This document shows positions 34,032-48,100 of a stretch of DNA of 64,000 nucleotides, one piece after another (the stretch's first letter is position 1; every line of letters begins with the position of its first letter). Both the position numbers and the translations under genes were made by a program. The DNA lies in NCBI GenBank assembly GCA_030770425.1, contig JASJFT010000080.1, positions 124,001 to 188,000 of the forward strand. Direction: 5' to 3'. This stretch comes from Darksidea phi (Eukaryota; Ascomycota; Dothideomycetes; Pleosporales; Lentitheciaceae). A model generated the notes under the pieces. The model was not told the origin of the DNA. It saw only the letters and a list, made by a program, of their open reading frames with translations, and ran no database searches.

Positions 34032-34350
34032 TATAATATATTATATACGCTCTCCTAGTAAGATAATATTCTTTAGTTTACTATATTTCTATCTTTCTTA
34101 GTCCTTTAGTTATCTTTCTATATATCTTTATTACCTATATACGTAGATAAGTACCCTCTAATAGACCCTATTTTTATACTTTCCCTACGCGAGTCTTCTC
34201 TCTAATCTAATTACCTACTATATAATATAAGTAAAAAGTCTATAAAGTATATATTATCTATCTATCTTTATTATACTAGAATACTCTAGCTTATTAGGTT
34301 ATAGTTATTATACGAGAAGAAAAAAGTATAATAAGAAGATACCGTATAAG
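34032..34350. repeat. Copy B of the internal degenerate repeat, with second box
   Basis: Begins with the same 18 bases as copy A (TATAATATATTATATACG) and has GTCCTTTAGTTATCTTTCTA. A second box near 34,268-34,310 (ATACTAGAATACT then TTATTAGGTTATAGTTAT) recurs in copy C, so B and C share at least two blocks in the same order. Confidence 0.55.
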
Positions 34351-34589
34351 CTATATAGAGAAAATAATACTAACTACTTCTATACTTTCTAGAAGAAGGA
34401 GGAGCTAAGTATTACTAACGTAGTCTAGTAGGTATAGGTAATAGATAGGACTCTTAAAGGTCGGACTCTAGAGTCGAAGTATAAGGGGTAGAGTATATTT
34501 CCTTATAATATATATATCTCCTACTTCTAAATCTACTTAAACCTCTAACTACTTTCTTATAATAAAGTTATTTTAAAAGAAATTTACGA

Positions 34590-34770
34590 ATATATACTCT
34601 CCTAGTAAGACTAAGACGTTCTTTAGTTTACTATACCTTTCTACTTTAACCCCTAGGCGGCCTATAACTAAAGTCTACGATCGGTATATTATCTAGCTAT
34701 CCTACTATACTAGAATACTATTACTTATTAGGTTATAGTTATCGTTTAAGAAAAGTCCGGTATAATAACT
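34590..34770. repeat. Copy C of the internal degenerate repeat, shortened
   Basis: TATATACTCTCCTAGTAAGA matches copy B near 34,042-34,065, and the second box (ACTAGAATACT, TTATTAGGTTATAGTTAT) follows after only about 50-60 bp, so roughly 150 bp present in B is missing here. Another pair of related segments, both with CTACTTCTAAATNTACTT, lies near 34,515 and 35,598. Confidence 0.5.
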
Positions 34771-37700
34771 ACTTATTATACTAAAATTATAAAATTATAA
34801 AACTTATCTATACCTACGATACTATTTCTAAGAGAAGGAGTCTTAAAGGTAAGTACTTATCTACTAGATAAGCTAGTCCTTATACTTCTACTCTAGGGCT
34901 ATTAATACTAAGCCTTATAATAGTCTATACTACTAAGTTCTTCGCCGATATCTACCCTATATAGTCGATACTAGACCGTAATTTTATCGAAAAAACTACT
35001 AGAAATATCGAGCGGCCTTAAGAATATAGTATAATTACTACTCTTTATACTTATATTTCTATTATATAAATAGTAGATTCCGACTCTAGAAAGATACTAC
35101 TTAAAGAAGCTATTCGTATTTAGACGGGATATACTTACTATAATAATCCTTTACTTTTAGCTATTCTTACTTTTTATCTCTTCTATAGATACTACGTTAA
35201 CCTAGGGAAAGAAAATAGTATATAGGATTACCTTTAGTAGACTATAATATTAGTATACCTTTTTAAGATATATATTAAAGATATATATAATACTAGATAA
35301 TAGAATAAAGAAGTAAGATACTTCTATTAGGTCCTCTTTAAGATTAAAAGGTATAATTTCTAGGTATAATAGGTTTACGTTTAGCTTATCTATCTATAGG
35401 TCGTATATATATTACCTAGTTATATTATCTACTATAATTTACCCCCTATAAGAAATTTTAGACCCGACTATAGAATTATCCTACTCTATAACGACCGAAG
35501 TATATTTTATTTAAGAGTTTAACCTTTAAGAAGTCTATCTATTATTAGTATTAGGATCCCTACTAAATCCTATAAATAACGACGATATACGTATCTTCTA
35601 CTTCTAAATTTACTTCGACTTCTAACTACTTTTCTATAGTATTAGATTACTAGCGCCGGCGATAAGGCTGGTAAGGAAATAGGGTTATTACGAAAAGAAA
35701 AGATAGGAAAGAGAATATATCCGGAAAATAACTATAGAAAGACCTTTATAAGAGGAATAGATTTAAGAAGATACTAGCTTATTTATACGTCGCTCTCTAG
35801 TCTTAACTACTAATATATAAGTTAGAGATAAAGCTAATCTAATATAGATAATCTAAACTAAGTATATAATTATAGTTTTTCGGGTTATAATAGATCCTTC
35901 GTTTAGAGAGATATATATAGGGAATACGAGAATATATATATAGATAATAGATCCTATAATTACTAATATCCCGACTATAGAAAGAAGTTCTACGCGAGGG
36001 CGTCTTTATATAGATACTAACGTATATACTAGGATTCCTATATAGTTATAAATTTCTCTACCTCGAGGACCCTAATACTATTATTAGTATTAACTAATAA
36101 TAACTTTACTAATAGATATAAGTCGTAAACTACTTTTCTCCCGTTACCTTTATTACTACTAGTATCTAGGGAGTATACGCTAATCTTAGAAGATATTCTA
36201 CTAGCTACCTAGATATCTAAGAATAATTAATACTATAATAGTATCTTTAGATAGATACTATTAAATAGTATAGAACTAGGATCGTAGATATATACTATAC
36301 TAGACTAAACGCCCTTATACGTCGTTCCTATATCTAGTAGTAAGATATATCCGTTTATAGAGAATCCTATAGAATAGTATTTCGGGGGTATATATTTATA
36401 AACTAGTCTATCTATACTATACTCTAACTATAGTCCGCCTTTAGTATACCTAATAGTTATCGATAGAGAGAGGTTAAACGCCGGGCTTTAGTAGGGGAAT
36501 AAGGAATTTAACGGTAATAAAATCGAATAGATTAAGTAATAGATCTACGTATAGAATCTACTCCTAATAACTCTTAAACTACGATTAATATACCCTCGCT
36601 AGCTTAATCCTCTAATATTTCGTAAGAAGGTAGAAGCTATCTAACGATAATAATTAGTAGTAGTAGTACTCTTATAATCTCTATAATTCTTATTAAGATA
36701 GTCTCTACTTAATATTAGCCCCTATTATAATAGATTTTTCGGTTTTTATCCTTACTTAGTAATAATATTAGGTTAGTATCGTTTCTATATTTCTTAATAT
36801 TTTATATACTATACTCTTATAGTATATTAAAGATATAAGTACTTATAATATACTTAAGTATAGTTATATATATTAAAAAACGGTTATTATAGAGCTCGAT
36901 AGATTACTTTATAGAGTTAGTAATATTCTATCCTTATTATAGATTATACCTACTTTATATATAGGTTATAAGAAGTATTACTAGTACTATAACTATAACT
37001 TAAAGAAGTTTACTTTATATATATCTTATTTTTATACTTTTAGACCGGGGCCCGACGTATAAGATATATTAAGTAGCTTAATTAATTATTACGAGGAGTT
37101 CGCTTTAGATATCCTATATTATAATCTAGTTAATTGATAGTAGCTAAGTCTAATAAGGTATCTATAGCTTTAAGTAGTACTACTATTATATAAGATATCT
37201 AATACTATACCTTCGATCTATATAGCTTATAAGGATACGATAGAAGCTAAGCTATATATATAATAACTATAATATTAACTTCTAAAGGAATCTACTAAAT
37301 CTTATTAGTCTTTACTCTAACCGCTATAAGTAATATATAGAGGGTAGAGTACGGATATATATACTAGAATAGTAAGACGGCTATTACTACTTAAGCTATA
37401 TTCTACTCTTCTATTCTACCTTCTCTATCTAGTATATATACTTACTCTATTCCGTACTTTAGGTAAGATACTTCTCTCTCTAGTTTTTTAAGCTAGGATT
37501 TTACCAGCTTTAGTCTAGTAATTATCGATAAGGGCTATAGGATTAGCTATATCTATTCTTTATAAAGTTCTATAATAGACTTATAAAGATTTAAGTTTAA
37601 TACTAGTAGAAAACTATTAAGCTAGAAAATTTAATATTATTATTTATAGTATATTAGAGTTGGTTATATATGTAATATACTTCTATATAGTATATATTTT

Positions 37701-39599
37701 AATAAAAAAGAAATAGTTATTAAAGTAGGGCTAACTATAATAGTAACTAAAGTACTATAGAAGTACTACTATATAGTAATCTACCTCCGCCCTCTACCTT
37801 ATCTAAGATTAAAACGATTAGTAAAATTATATATACTATTTTATACCTCTCTACCCCTATTAATATCTATACTAAGTTAGTCGTTTATATATATAGTATC
37901 TATTATATTAAAAAGAGGCTATTTTTTAATTAGCTACGTAAGGGTCGTAGTACGGGTAATATTATATAGATTCTTACCCTATCGTACTAATTATAATACC
38001 TCTATATAGCTAATTCTATATAATAGCTAATAAAGATATATAGCTCTAGCTTAGACTATATTTAAAGTCTTCTTTCCCGTCTAACTCTTTACCTGTCCTA
38101 TCTAATAATATCTACGTTTCTATTAGACTTTCTCGTCTAATATATCTAGATATCTAGTATATCTTAGTACTATAGCTTACCTTTAGCTTTCTCGCTTACT
38201 AATACGATTTATATTAGTACTTCTCTAATTAACTAAACTACTACTCTATTCTATACTATATATAGTCTTAAATTAATACCTACTACGTATAGTACGGGTA
38301 CTATCTATAATAACTATATAAAGTCGTCGCTAATACTTTTTACCTACTATCTATTAATATAGGTCCGAATAATTTTACCTATATATTACTAGCCCCGTTA
38401 AGCTACTAGTCGTATCCTATTAGCTAAAGTTTAACTATTTAAGAATAACTAAGATTAGTAAATATCGAGGTCCCTAGTTAGAGTAAAAATAGCGAACTAA
38501 TTATTAAAGTAGAAGTAAAAGCCTAAGGTAAATACTAATCGACCTCTCTTCCTTCGGATACTAATAAGTATAATAGGATATAGAAGTACGACCTTCTAAA
38601 CTACCCCTTTACTATAAACTTTACTCGCTTCGCCGATCTTTAATAGTACTAATCTACTATCTACGGAGTTAGTATCCCTAGGTATCCTTATACCGTTTAA
38701 GACTATACTAGGGTTAAAGATAAAGGATTTATATAGTATAACTATCTCGTTAAGTACCTACGTAACTTCTACTATATTAAAATACCTAAGTATAGACTAA
38801 AAGAGTATAGTATATTAGATTTATTAGTAGACTATAAGAGATAATATAGATTACCTTCGTTGTTACAGCTCGTTAATAGAAGTATATTTAGTCTAGTAAA
38901 TATTATAGAAGCTAAAAAATATAATCTTATATATACGACTCTTATACTTACTTTAGAATTATTATATTACTATCTTAGTAGTATACTTAGTATCTATATA
39001 CGCCGCTAAGATATATTACTTATTTACTTCTAAGTAATATTATAATCCTATATATAATATAAATTCTAGTTTACTCTATACTATTCTCTATACTAGCTCT
39101 TTCTCTAGTACTAGTAGGGGTTTCTTACTATACCTAAGCTCCTTTAGCTTACTAAAATAGCTACTCTACGTTAGAATATAAACTTACTTTCTAATCGAAT
39201 ACCTTCTTATATCGAATATCTAATCTAGGCTCTAAGACTCTCTTTAGGGTAATTAATAAAGAGAAGGAGATATAACGGGTAGTAGCTTCTTAGCTTATTA
39301 GTATAAGATAACTAGGTTAACCTCCTTCGTAATACGGCGTAATATTAAAGATATACTTTTTAATTATATAGCTAAGAAATAGCTAATTATATATAGTATA
39401 ATTTTAGTTTACTCTACTTTAAAGTACTCTAGCGGACCTAGTTTTATTCCTAGTCTTATATATAGTTCCGTATCTCTTAGCTAGTTAGTATTTTAGGTAT
39501 ATCTACTACTAAGTTATAAGAGGAGTTATATACTTAGAATCCGATTATCCCTACTAATAGACCTATACTTAAGTTTAAGCTCGCCCGTCGTTTAACTTA

Positions 39600-41963
39600 T
39601 TTACGTCGAACGTATTATACTTACTATTATCTATTAATAAAAATATAAACTTTTCCTATTAAACTTATTATATTTACTATTACTCTATTAATAAATACGT
39701 CTAATACCTCTATATCGAACTTACTATCGCTTAACCTATTATAGATAATCGTAGTATAATTAAACTACTCTTAACTACTAAACCCGACTATTAAAAGGGG
39801 TAAGTAATTAATTCCCCTAATACCTCCTACGTACTAGCCTTATCTATTAAAGACTTATATTAGCGCTTTTAATCTAGTAAACTAGAGTAACTTACTCTCT
39901 TACTTAAAGAAGGGTATATATATATAAATAGTAATACTCTTCTCTCTACTATTAGAGAAGTAGAAGACTATATTCTCGGCCTAGTAGTAAAGTATAACGA
40001 AATATAGATAAAGATATACTCTATTAGATATACCTTATATAGTATTAGATATAATATAAAGGGTTTTAACGAAGAAGCTATTAATATAACTAAGGTTAAA
40101 CTTCTATATAGTATCCGAAGCGAATTAAGTAATCTTAAGTTATTAAGAGTAGTAATAATAATAGAGATATAAGTAAATATTTAATCGATTTATATATATA
40201 TATCTTATTATAATTCTAGATTATATAATACTTCTACTAAAAGAAGGTCTAAAATATTAACTCTATTACTTCGTTTCTCTATCGGAAAGGCTTAGAGTAT
40301 AGAGGACGGGAAAGGTTCCGAAGATAACTCTATTTAAGTAGATATAGTAGTAAGCTTTTCTCTTACTTACTATACTACCTAAAGCTCCCCGTTATACTAG
40401 GCTCTAGTCGTCGATATAGCCGCGCTAAGAAGTAATTTAACCTATTATAGTACTAAATTACTAAGATCCTAAGCTAATACTAATCTTTAAGAAAACGACG
40501 GTATTTATATATCTCGTATAACTAGGTAAGATCCTAGCTAAGCGAGTAGAAAGTCTTAAGATTTAGATATTTAAGTAATAGTAGAGGAAGAGGAAGAAGA
40601 GGAAGAAGAGAAAGAAGAGAAAGATTAATATAGTAAAGAGAATAATATATATACTAATCGCGTAAACCTTTATAAACTATAACTAAGTAAAGTCGTCGAA
40701 TAACCTATAGCCGTTATAGCTAATAGCTATAGTAAAAAGGATAGTCTTTTATATCTAGTATATTAGACTCTCTTAGAAAGGAATCTCGATACTACGTAGC
40801 TTATATAACTTACTAAGCCTTTCTATAGAAAAGTTTCTTAGAGTAAAATAAACTATAAGATTAAGGCTCTAAAGTACTATATACGAGTTCTAGATTCTTC
40901 TCCGAAGATATATTAGTACGATAAAAATATATACCTAGAATTTTTATTTTAACCTAAAGATTAATTAAAGAAGGCCCTTAATACTATAAAGAAATTACGC
41001 CTAAGACTTAAATAGAGTAAGAAGTTAAATAGAGAACTATATCATCTTAGATATAATAGTAAACTAGAGGACTCCTAGGTATCTAAGCTTACGGATCTAT
41101 TTACTAGACTAAAACCTACTAAATAAGCTATTCGGTCTTAATAGTATAGGCTTAAGGAGAGATACTAGTTTAGGAAAGAAATAAGTAAGAAACTATAGAC
41201 CCTAATTAAATAATATCTTAATTTAGAATACCCTAATAATAAAGTAAAGATCTTAGATTCTAGGCGTTCTTAATTAGAAATTCCTAATAGTAGCTTAGAC
41301 TAGTATATATTCGATTCCTCGGTCTTCCTAACGACTTTCTTAGTCGATACTATTATTTAGTACTTAGAGTATAACGCTCCCGATAGCCTAATTATAGGAC
41401 TAGACTAGGAGACGAGTCTCTATAACTATTAGGGTAAATATATAGAATAGACCTCTTACTATAAACTTCTATAGAAAGCTAGCCTAATTAGTTTAGATTT
41501 AATAAAGTAATTTCTATTATATAGATATTTAAAGTATACCTTTATCTTTATAGAATTAGACCGGTAGAGAGCTTTTCGTATATATTAGAAGACGTATTAT
41601 AAAGAGGAGAGAAGCCCCTCTTTCTATAGACTTATTTATAAGGCCGAGTAATAATCTATAGATAATATAGAGTATTAGTATAATTAAGGTAGAAATTCTA
41701 CTCCTCTACTAGTAGTAACTACTAAGTACTATAGCCGTAAGCGGCCCCTTACTAAGGACCCCTCTAAGCCCTTCGTCTATACCCTTTATAACTATTACTT
41801 CTATCGCGAGTTATATCTTAAGCGCTACTACTACTCTCTATATACTAATAATAAGCTATTTAAGTATACTAACTACGATATAAAGTTCTTAAGAAGTAAT
41901 AACTTTTTAAAATACTACTAATACGTATATAGTACTAGCGCTATTATACTTAGTATTATAGAC
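39600..41963 (+). pseudogene. RIP-mutated C2H2 zinc-finger transcription factor gene (Msn2/Seb1-like fingers)
   Basis: A plus-strand frame of about 790 codons is continuous, interrupted only by TAA/TAG. Near its end, at 41772-41930, two fingers can be read with every Cys and His codon changed to Tyr (TGC or CAC to TAC/TAT): both keep C-x2-C-x12-H-x4-H spacing, and the linker TNNKLFK equals a TGEKPF-type linker with CCA mutated to CTA. Around them PSKPFV, LKR, SLY, KFLRSNN and GTGAI-like TSAII follow the Msn2/Msn4/Seb1 stress-regulator type (KTFVC, HLKRHYRSLH, KKFSRSDNL). Upstream lie an acidic Glu run at 40581-40625 and long low-complexity segments, as in transcription factors. The 5' limit is approximate and introns were not excluded. 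Similarity to other two-finger factors is possible. It cannot encode a working DNA-binding protein. Confidence 0.72.
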
Positions 41964-44943
41964 TACTTTAAGGTATAATCTTAACCTTCTACTAGTATAT
42001 ACGATAGCCTAGAGCCGCTTAGTAGAAAGTAAAAAATATTAGAAATATAAGTAAATATCCGCTTATATATATATACTTCTCTTATTAATATTCTAGTATA
42101 CTTAATCCTACGAAAAGGAGGCTTTACTTCTTCGTCGGCGGTTTACCTCTAACTATACTAGGCTAAGAACTATATTAATCTATTAGCCCCGGTATATCTC
42201 GGTCGATTAATACTTCCTTTAAATAGAAAGATACCTTCTAAATCTATTTATACGAGTTTCTCTCGATATATCTATATAAATACGAGCTATATATAGATTA
42301 TCTCTAGGTTAAATTTAAAGATAGATCTACTCTATCTTATAAAGTAATCGAGTCGACCTAGTAAATCTTACTTCTTACTTATAACTTTAGTATACCTTTA
42401 TTTAACTAGATTAGTAATTCTATTAGAGACTATCTTATAAAGTTCCTAGAAAAGTCTATAGATAAGATATATAAATAACTCGTAGAAATACTATACTTAG
42501 GGCTACTACTAGTAATTACTCTTTAATTAAGGTTAAATACTAAGTATAAACTTAATATTAAGGTTATATCTACGAGCGGGTTTTTCGAGGATTAGAAATA
42601 TTTTAGAGAGGGAAAGGAAGGTAACTAGTTCTATAATAAATATCCCGGATTAGAATAGGTAGAGTCTAATAAAGAGTCTAAGAGAAGTATAATATTCTAT
42701 AGATAAACTTCCTCTATTATTATATATAAGATACTATATTCTTATAAATCTAAATAGTATATATAAGTCTTTACTTCTCTATTACCTATACCTAGCTAAA
42801 GATATAAGTAATACTTCTCTAGTTAAGTATTAGGGCTAACCTACTCTCTCGTAAAGTACTAAACTTTAAGTTTAACCTCTTAAGTAAATCTCTATTATAA
42901 TTACTTACTAGTTACTAGGGATAAGTTTTCGTACTATATACGTATTTATCTATAGCGTAATTTAGTATAGTAATACTAGAATCGATTCTCTTAAGCTAAA
43001 AGTTATCTAAATACCTACCCGTAATATATATCTTCGGATAAATATTATTAACTTAATCTCTACTTATATCTCCTACTTCTCCCCTTTATTATATTACTCT
43101 TAAGTATTTTAGTTAGTACGATATAGGGATAATAAAGAACTAGAACGAAAAGCGATAGGGACCGCGTAGCTAAGTATCGAAGAAATAGACGAGCTAGCTA
43201 GTAGGTACCTAACTCTTATTTAAATTACTATATAAATATTAGTATTATACCTAGCTAGATAGGGTTAGTAGTATTACCTCTTTTAAGTAAAAAAATCTAG
43301 CTACTATCTTCTTACTACTAAGTTCTTCTATTCTATCTTAATACTATTAATCTAAAACGAGGTCTACTACTATTTATATATATACCTTCGCCGAGGGTAA
43401 TAACTCTTTATTAGTAGTATTAGGAAACCTTAGCTAGTTTAGAATAATCTCTACCTACGAATCTATACGGGACTACCGTATAATATACCTATCTAGTATT
43501 AACGTAAAATCCTCGATAGGTCTAAAGATAAAGTAGATAGTACTAACTTTAAAATAAATAGTCTAGCTAGGGCTAAGTATAACGTATCTTAATCTATCTA
43601 TAGAATAATCGGTTAGATTAGTACTCTAGTTACGTATTTCTTCTTCGATTAGACGAGAGATCTATCTAAAGCTAACTTACCTCTATTATACTATAAGCTA
43701 CGTAGTCTTTCTATAGCTATCTTAATATAATAACGTTTAGGTACTACCTTAGGTAAGTAGAACCTAATCTTTAATATCCTTCTATTAGTTCTACTCTATA
43801 ACTAATATAGTATACTATTTACTAGAGTTACTATCTAAGACTATATCTCGTACTCGGCCGAGTAGCTAATAGTCCTCGCTAGTAAGAAAATACGGAAGTA
43901 TCGAGCGTAGAAGTAGACTATATAATTCTAGAATATTAAAAGGGTCTTTACTAACTTTATTCTTTAGAAATATATCCTAAATCTCGTTAAGCTATATTCT
44001 TTTATACGATACTTCGTTTATACTAAGCGATAACTTCTATATAAAAACTAATCTATTAAGATTTCTAAGCCGTCGGAAAAGCTATTATATAGGTCGATCT
44101 TTATATTCGTCCTATTTAAACTACTATTAATTCTTAGTAATAATAGGCCTATAAAGAATAGTATTATAGTTAAATCGTACCTCTATCTCTTTACTAATAA
44201 GATAGTATACCTCGATTTCGGTATTACTCCCCGTTATAACTAGCTATTTAGCCCGGTATAGTAGAGTATATATACTTTTATTATTTAACTACCTCTAGGT
44301 CTTTAAAAACCTTTATATAGGTTTTAGTTAGAATAATATACGCTCTTAAAAGATAGTATCGTCTATTAAATTATATACGGGACGTTTATTATAGAGATAG
44401 GTAGAGCTTCCTTATAAGAAAGTAATACTTAGGTCTATAGTAGCTTAGCTAGATAGTTAACCCTATTTAGGGAGTAATAGCTAATATTATTTAGGGGGTA
44501 GATCTATAAATATTAAAGTAGGCCTAACCGTCTAAGTATTACTTAGTAACGGGTAGTCTAATATACGTAATATAGCCTAGCTTATATACTTCTTAAGATA
44601 TTTCTTATAAACCTAGTTTTAGTACTCTTTATACTTACTAGCTATTATAACGTCTTCTATAGTAGTCTCTATAGTAGAGAGAAATTCTAAAGAGTAGATA
44701 TAGGTATTATTACCTAATAAGTTAGTATCTTAGCCTCTTTTATTTCGTTTAATAGAAAGTTTTAGTCCGCTTATCTTAGATCCCTATATTAGAGTTTCCC
44801 TATAGAATAAAGTTAAATAAATTCTACTTAATTTCCGTCCTATACGTAGCTTCTTAGACGGTATAATATTATTAGTAGATAGTATTATACTTAACGAAGA
44901 GAGTAGTAAGGAAGAGATAGTCCTACTAGGGGTTATACTTTTA

Positions 44944-45131
44944 GGCGAAGTAGATAAGAATAAGTTACTAACTAAACTAGTAGATAGACTAGTAGCTACT
45001 ATACTATTATCTATAGGAGAGCTAAGTACTTCGGAATAGACTATTAAGGGCTATATACCTACTACTAGTTCGGGTAAAGTAGGCGATAAGAATAAGTTAC
45101 TAACTAAACTAATAGATAGACTAGTAGCTAT
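44944..45131. repeat. Pair of direct repeats of about 50 bp, 136 bp apart (start to start)
   Basis: Copies at about 44944-44998 and 45080-45131 share GATAAGAATAAGTTACTAAC and continue with one difference through AGATAGACTAGTAGCTA. Both lie in the same plus-strand frame, reading DKNKLLTKLVDRLVA and DKNKLLTKLIDRLVA, which suggests an internal amino-acid repeat in a lost gene. Confidence 0.75.
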
Positions 45132-48100
45132 TACTAGCTTAGATAGATATATAACTTTTACGAAGATAATAAGTCTATATTAGTTATATATATAGTCTTC
45201 TAGTAAGTTAAAAATCGACTAGAATAAGAGAATATATCTATTTCTATCTAACTTCTTAAAATTATACTTATCTTACTACGAGCCTAGATTTTTAAGGTCG
45301 GTCTAAGTAACGGGGTTAATTAATAACTTTAAAGGGTCCCTATTAATAACCCTAGATAGTAGAAGCTAGTTTAACTTTATTATAGCTACTTCCTAGCTAG
45401 GATTACGTATTATAGTAGTATTAAGTAACTTATAATACTCCTACCCGGTAGAAGTCTACTTATAGTATTAGAGCTTCTCTATACCCTAGAATCTACTAGT
45501 CTTAGTAAGAGGAGGAAGGTATTACTTTATCTACTCTATACTAGACTCGGCTATATTAATAAAATACTTCTATTACTTCGTCTTATTACTTAGCTAATAG
45601 TTCTTCGTCTTTCTATATTACGAGTATTCTTATACTATAATATCCTTAATACGTACGAATAGCTACTCGAGATCTTTCTACTAGTCGAGAAGCTCGTCTT
45701 ATTTAGCCGCGTATACTCGGAACTTATTAGTATTATTAGCTAATTAAAGGGTAGCGTAGAACTCCTATACTTATAGATTATTATAATTAGAAAGAGTATA
45801 ACTATTACTTAAAGTATATTAGCTCTAATATAGATAGAGTTCTAGATTAGCTTATCTTTAAACTAATTCTATAGTATTAAGTATAGTACTATAGATAGTT
45901 CTTATAAGGTATATCTAAGACTAGAATTAAAGTAAAGTAAAGATACTAGTATAGAGAGTTATATATACTAAGAAAAGAGATTTAATTTTAAACTAGTTTA
46001 CTTACTTAGACTCTTACGCGCTCGCTTAGCTAAGTATATATAGCTCGTATCTAATATATTACTTTTTCTACTATACGTCGTAGGTTTATCTTTATAATAC
46101 TTATTTACTAGTTTACTACTTTAATACTAATCTTCGCCTCTATACTAGCCCGTCTTCGCTCCTATTATAATCCCCTCTAATAAAATAACCGTCTTATACT
46201 ACCTAAGCGCTATACTATAGGTATAATAATATACGTTTAAAGCGGGTAGTTAGGTCCTAGAGGTACCTAAAAAGTCTTATTAAGTCTATTACCGGGTAGG
46301 TTAAGGTTATTAGTCTAAGAACTTACGGAAACGTATACCTCTATAGTAGTTAAAAGATTAAGCCGGTATTAATAGAGTATAAATTTACTTATATAGATTA
46401 CTATACTAGATAGTAGAGGGAAATTAATAATTCGATATAAGTACTATAATATTACGAGCGAGAAGCTATCGAACTAGAATAGTAGTAGTTATATATTTCT
46501 ATCTCTTAATATAATTAAGATTAAGGGCTACGGATACCTCTTTCTACTCTTTAAGGACTTCGATTCGAGTCAGCTCCGATACTATCTCGTATATCTTCTA
46601 GTTAGTAAGCTATCTATAGATAATAACGGTATTCGTATAGACTAAAGCCTAGTACTAGATACTACTATTATATTAGTTAATTAAAAGTTAAGTTATTTTA
46701 GTACTTATATAGTAAAGTATATATTACCTAATATACGAATAATATATAGACGTAGAGCTTATATACTTCTTTAATTATTTATTTATTATCTAAGAGTCGT
46801 TATCTAGTAATAAGATCTACCGTTAAATATAGTAATTTATCTTTAAGATAGTCCTTAAATATCTATTAATTCTACTTTATCTTTACCTTTATATCCGGGC
46901 TATAATACGAGTATAATAGACGCTATACCTACTATTTCGCTCTTACTCTTATTAAGCCCTTTATTACTTATAATACTATTTAATAATACTTAGATTCTCC
47001 TTCGCTTATTTCTCACTACGTATACCCCTTAATTCGATAGCTCTATAAATCTTTCTAATTCTTCTCTCCTTATAGCTAACTATATAGAAACTATTCTTCT
47101 TATCTTCGAGCTTTATAAGGATCTAGATTAGGTCTACGTAGATAAAGCTTATCTCTCTTAATAGAATCTTAAACGCTTATATATTATAACTAAGAGTAAG
47201 ATCTATATAAGGAAGAAGAGAAAGAGGATAAACTTACTTAGCTCTATATTAATAGTAATCTTATTAGTTTTAGTAACTACTCTTTTACTAATACTTAGAT
47301 ATACTAACCCTAAATTTTTAGTTCCTAAAAATAATAGAAAGGCTTCTAACTATTCTAAGTAACTAGCGTTCTCTTAATATTAGTATCCAACCTAATCTAT
47401 TTAATATCTTAGTACTATCGTTATATATTCTAGATATTAATAATAAGAAGTACCTCTAGTCTCTCTGTATTTCTAGTATAAGCTAGGATATATATTCTAT
47501 TCTTAAGCTTTCCCTAATTATAACGATTCTAGAGTAGGTACTTCCCCTTTTCTACTTAATATAGTCTCTAATACTCTTATAAAACTCTAATAAACTATAG
47601 TAACCAAGTTTATAATAACTATATAGACCCGAACTCTAGCTTAATTCTATATTATTACTATAATATATACGGGACTATAAGCGCTTTTAGATACCTCTCT
47701 ATCTAACTCTTTAATAAAGTAGACCTAAGATAGCTACGTAATATTTACCTAGATATATCTAATACTTAAGAATAGGACTTTTTTCTATAGCTAAAAGTAT
47801 TATTTTATTTATAAGATAGCCTCGTTACGGCCTTAAGCTTCGAATATAAATATAAAATTCTATACTAGTTAGTATATCTACTTATCTCTAATATCTACTA
47901 GATTCTTAATATCTACTTTAGGGTTAAGAAATTTCCTACTAGTAGAATTATATTATATAGAGTACGTCGCTAGAATTACTTAGTTAGGTATATAATATAT
48001 TTATTAATTATTAAATCTATATACGAATAGACCCTATATATACTTAGAGCTAGAGCCTAATAAAATAATTTCTAGGATCTCTAGTTAATAGGCCCCCTAA

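Larger units (their letters stand above)
30361..39599. other. RIP-mutated sequence without an assigned gene
   Basis: About 9 kb. It holds a perfect 34-bp palindrome (31443-31476) and related degenerate segments near 31,696, 34,032 and 34,590. Protein-like pieces occur, for instance plus strand near 36,920-37,130 (FRPGPDV, EEFALDIL), but I could not extend or identify them. Surviving CA/TG sites cluster loosely at 37,130-37,670. Confidence 0.4.

Noticed and set aside
44205..44226. Kinase-like YLDFGI (DFG motif) on the plus strand
   Set aside because: No HRD-type catalytic loop or glycine loop could be found upstream in frame, so a kinase is not supported.
46550..46580. TTCGATTCGAGTCAG string resembling a tRNA B box
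   Set aside because: No A box at the right distance and no cloverleaf; the window shows no tRNA gene I can support.
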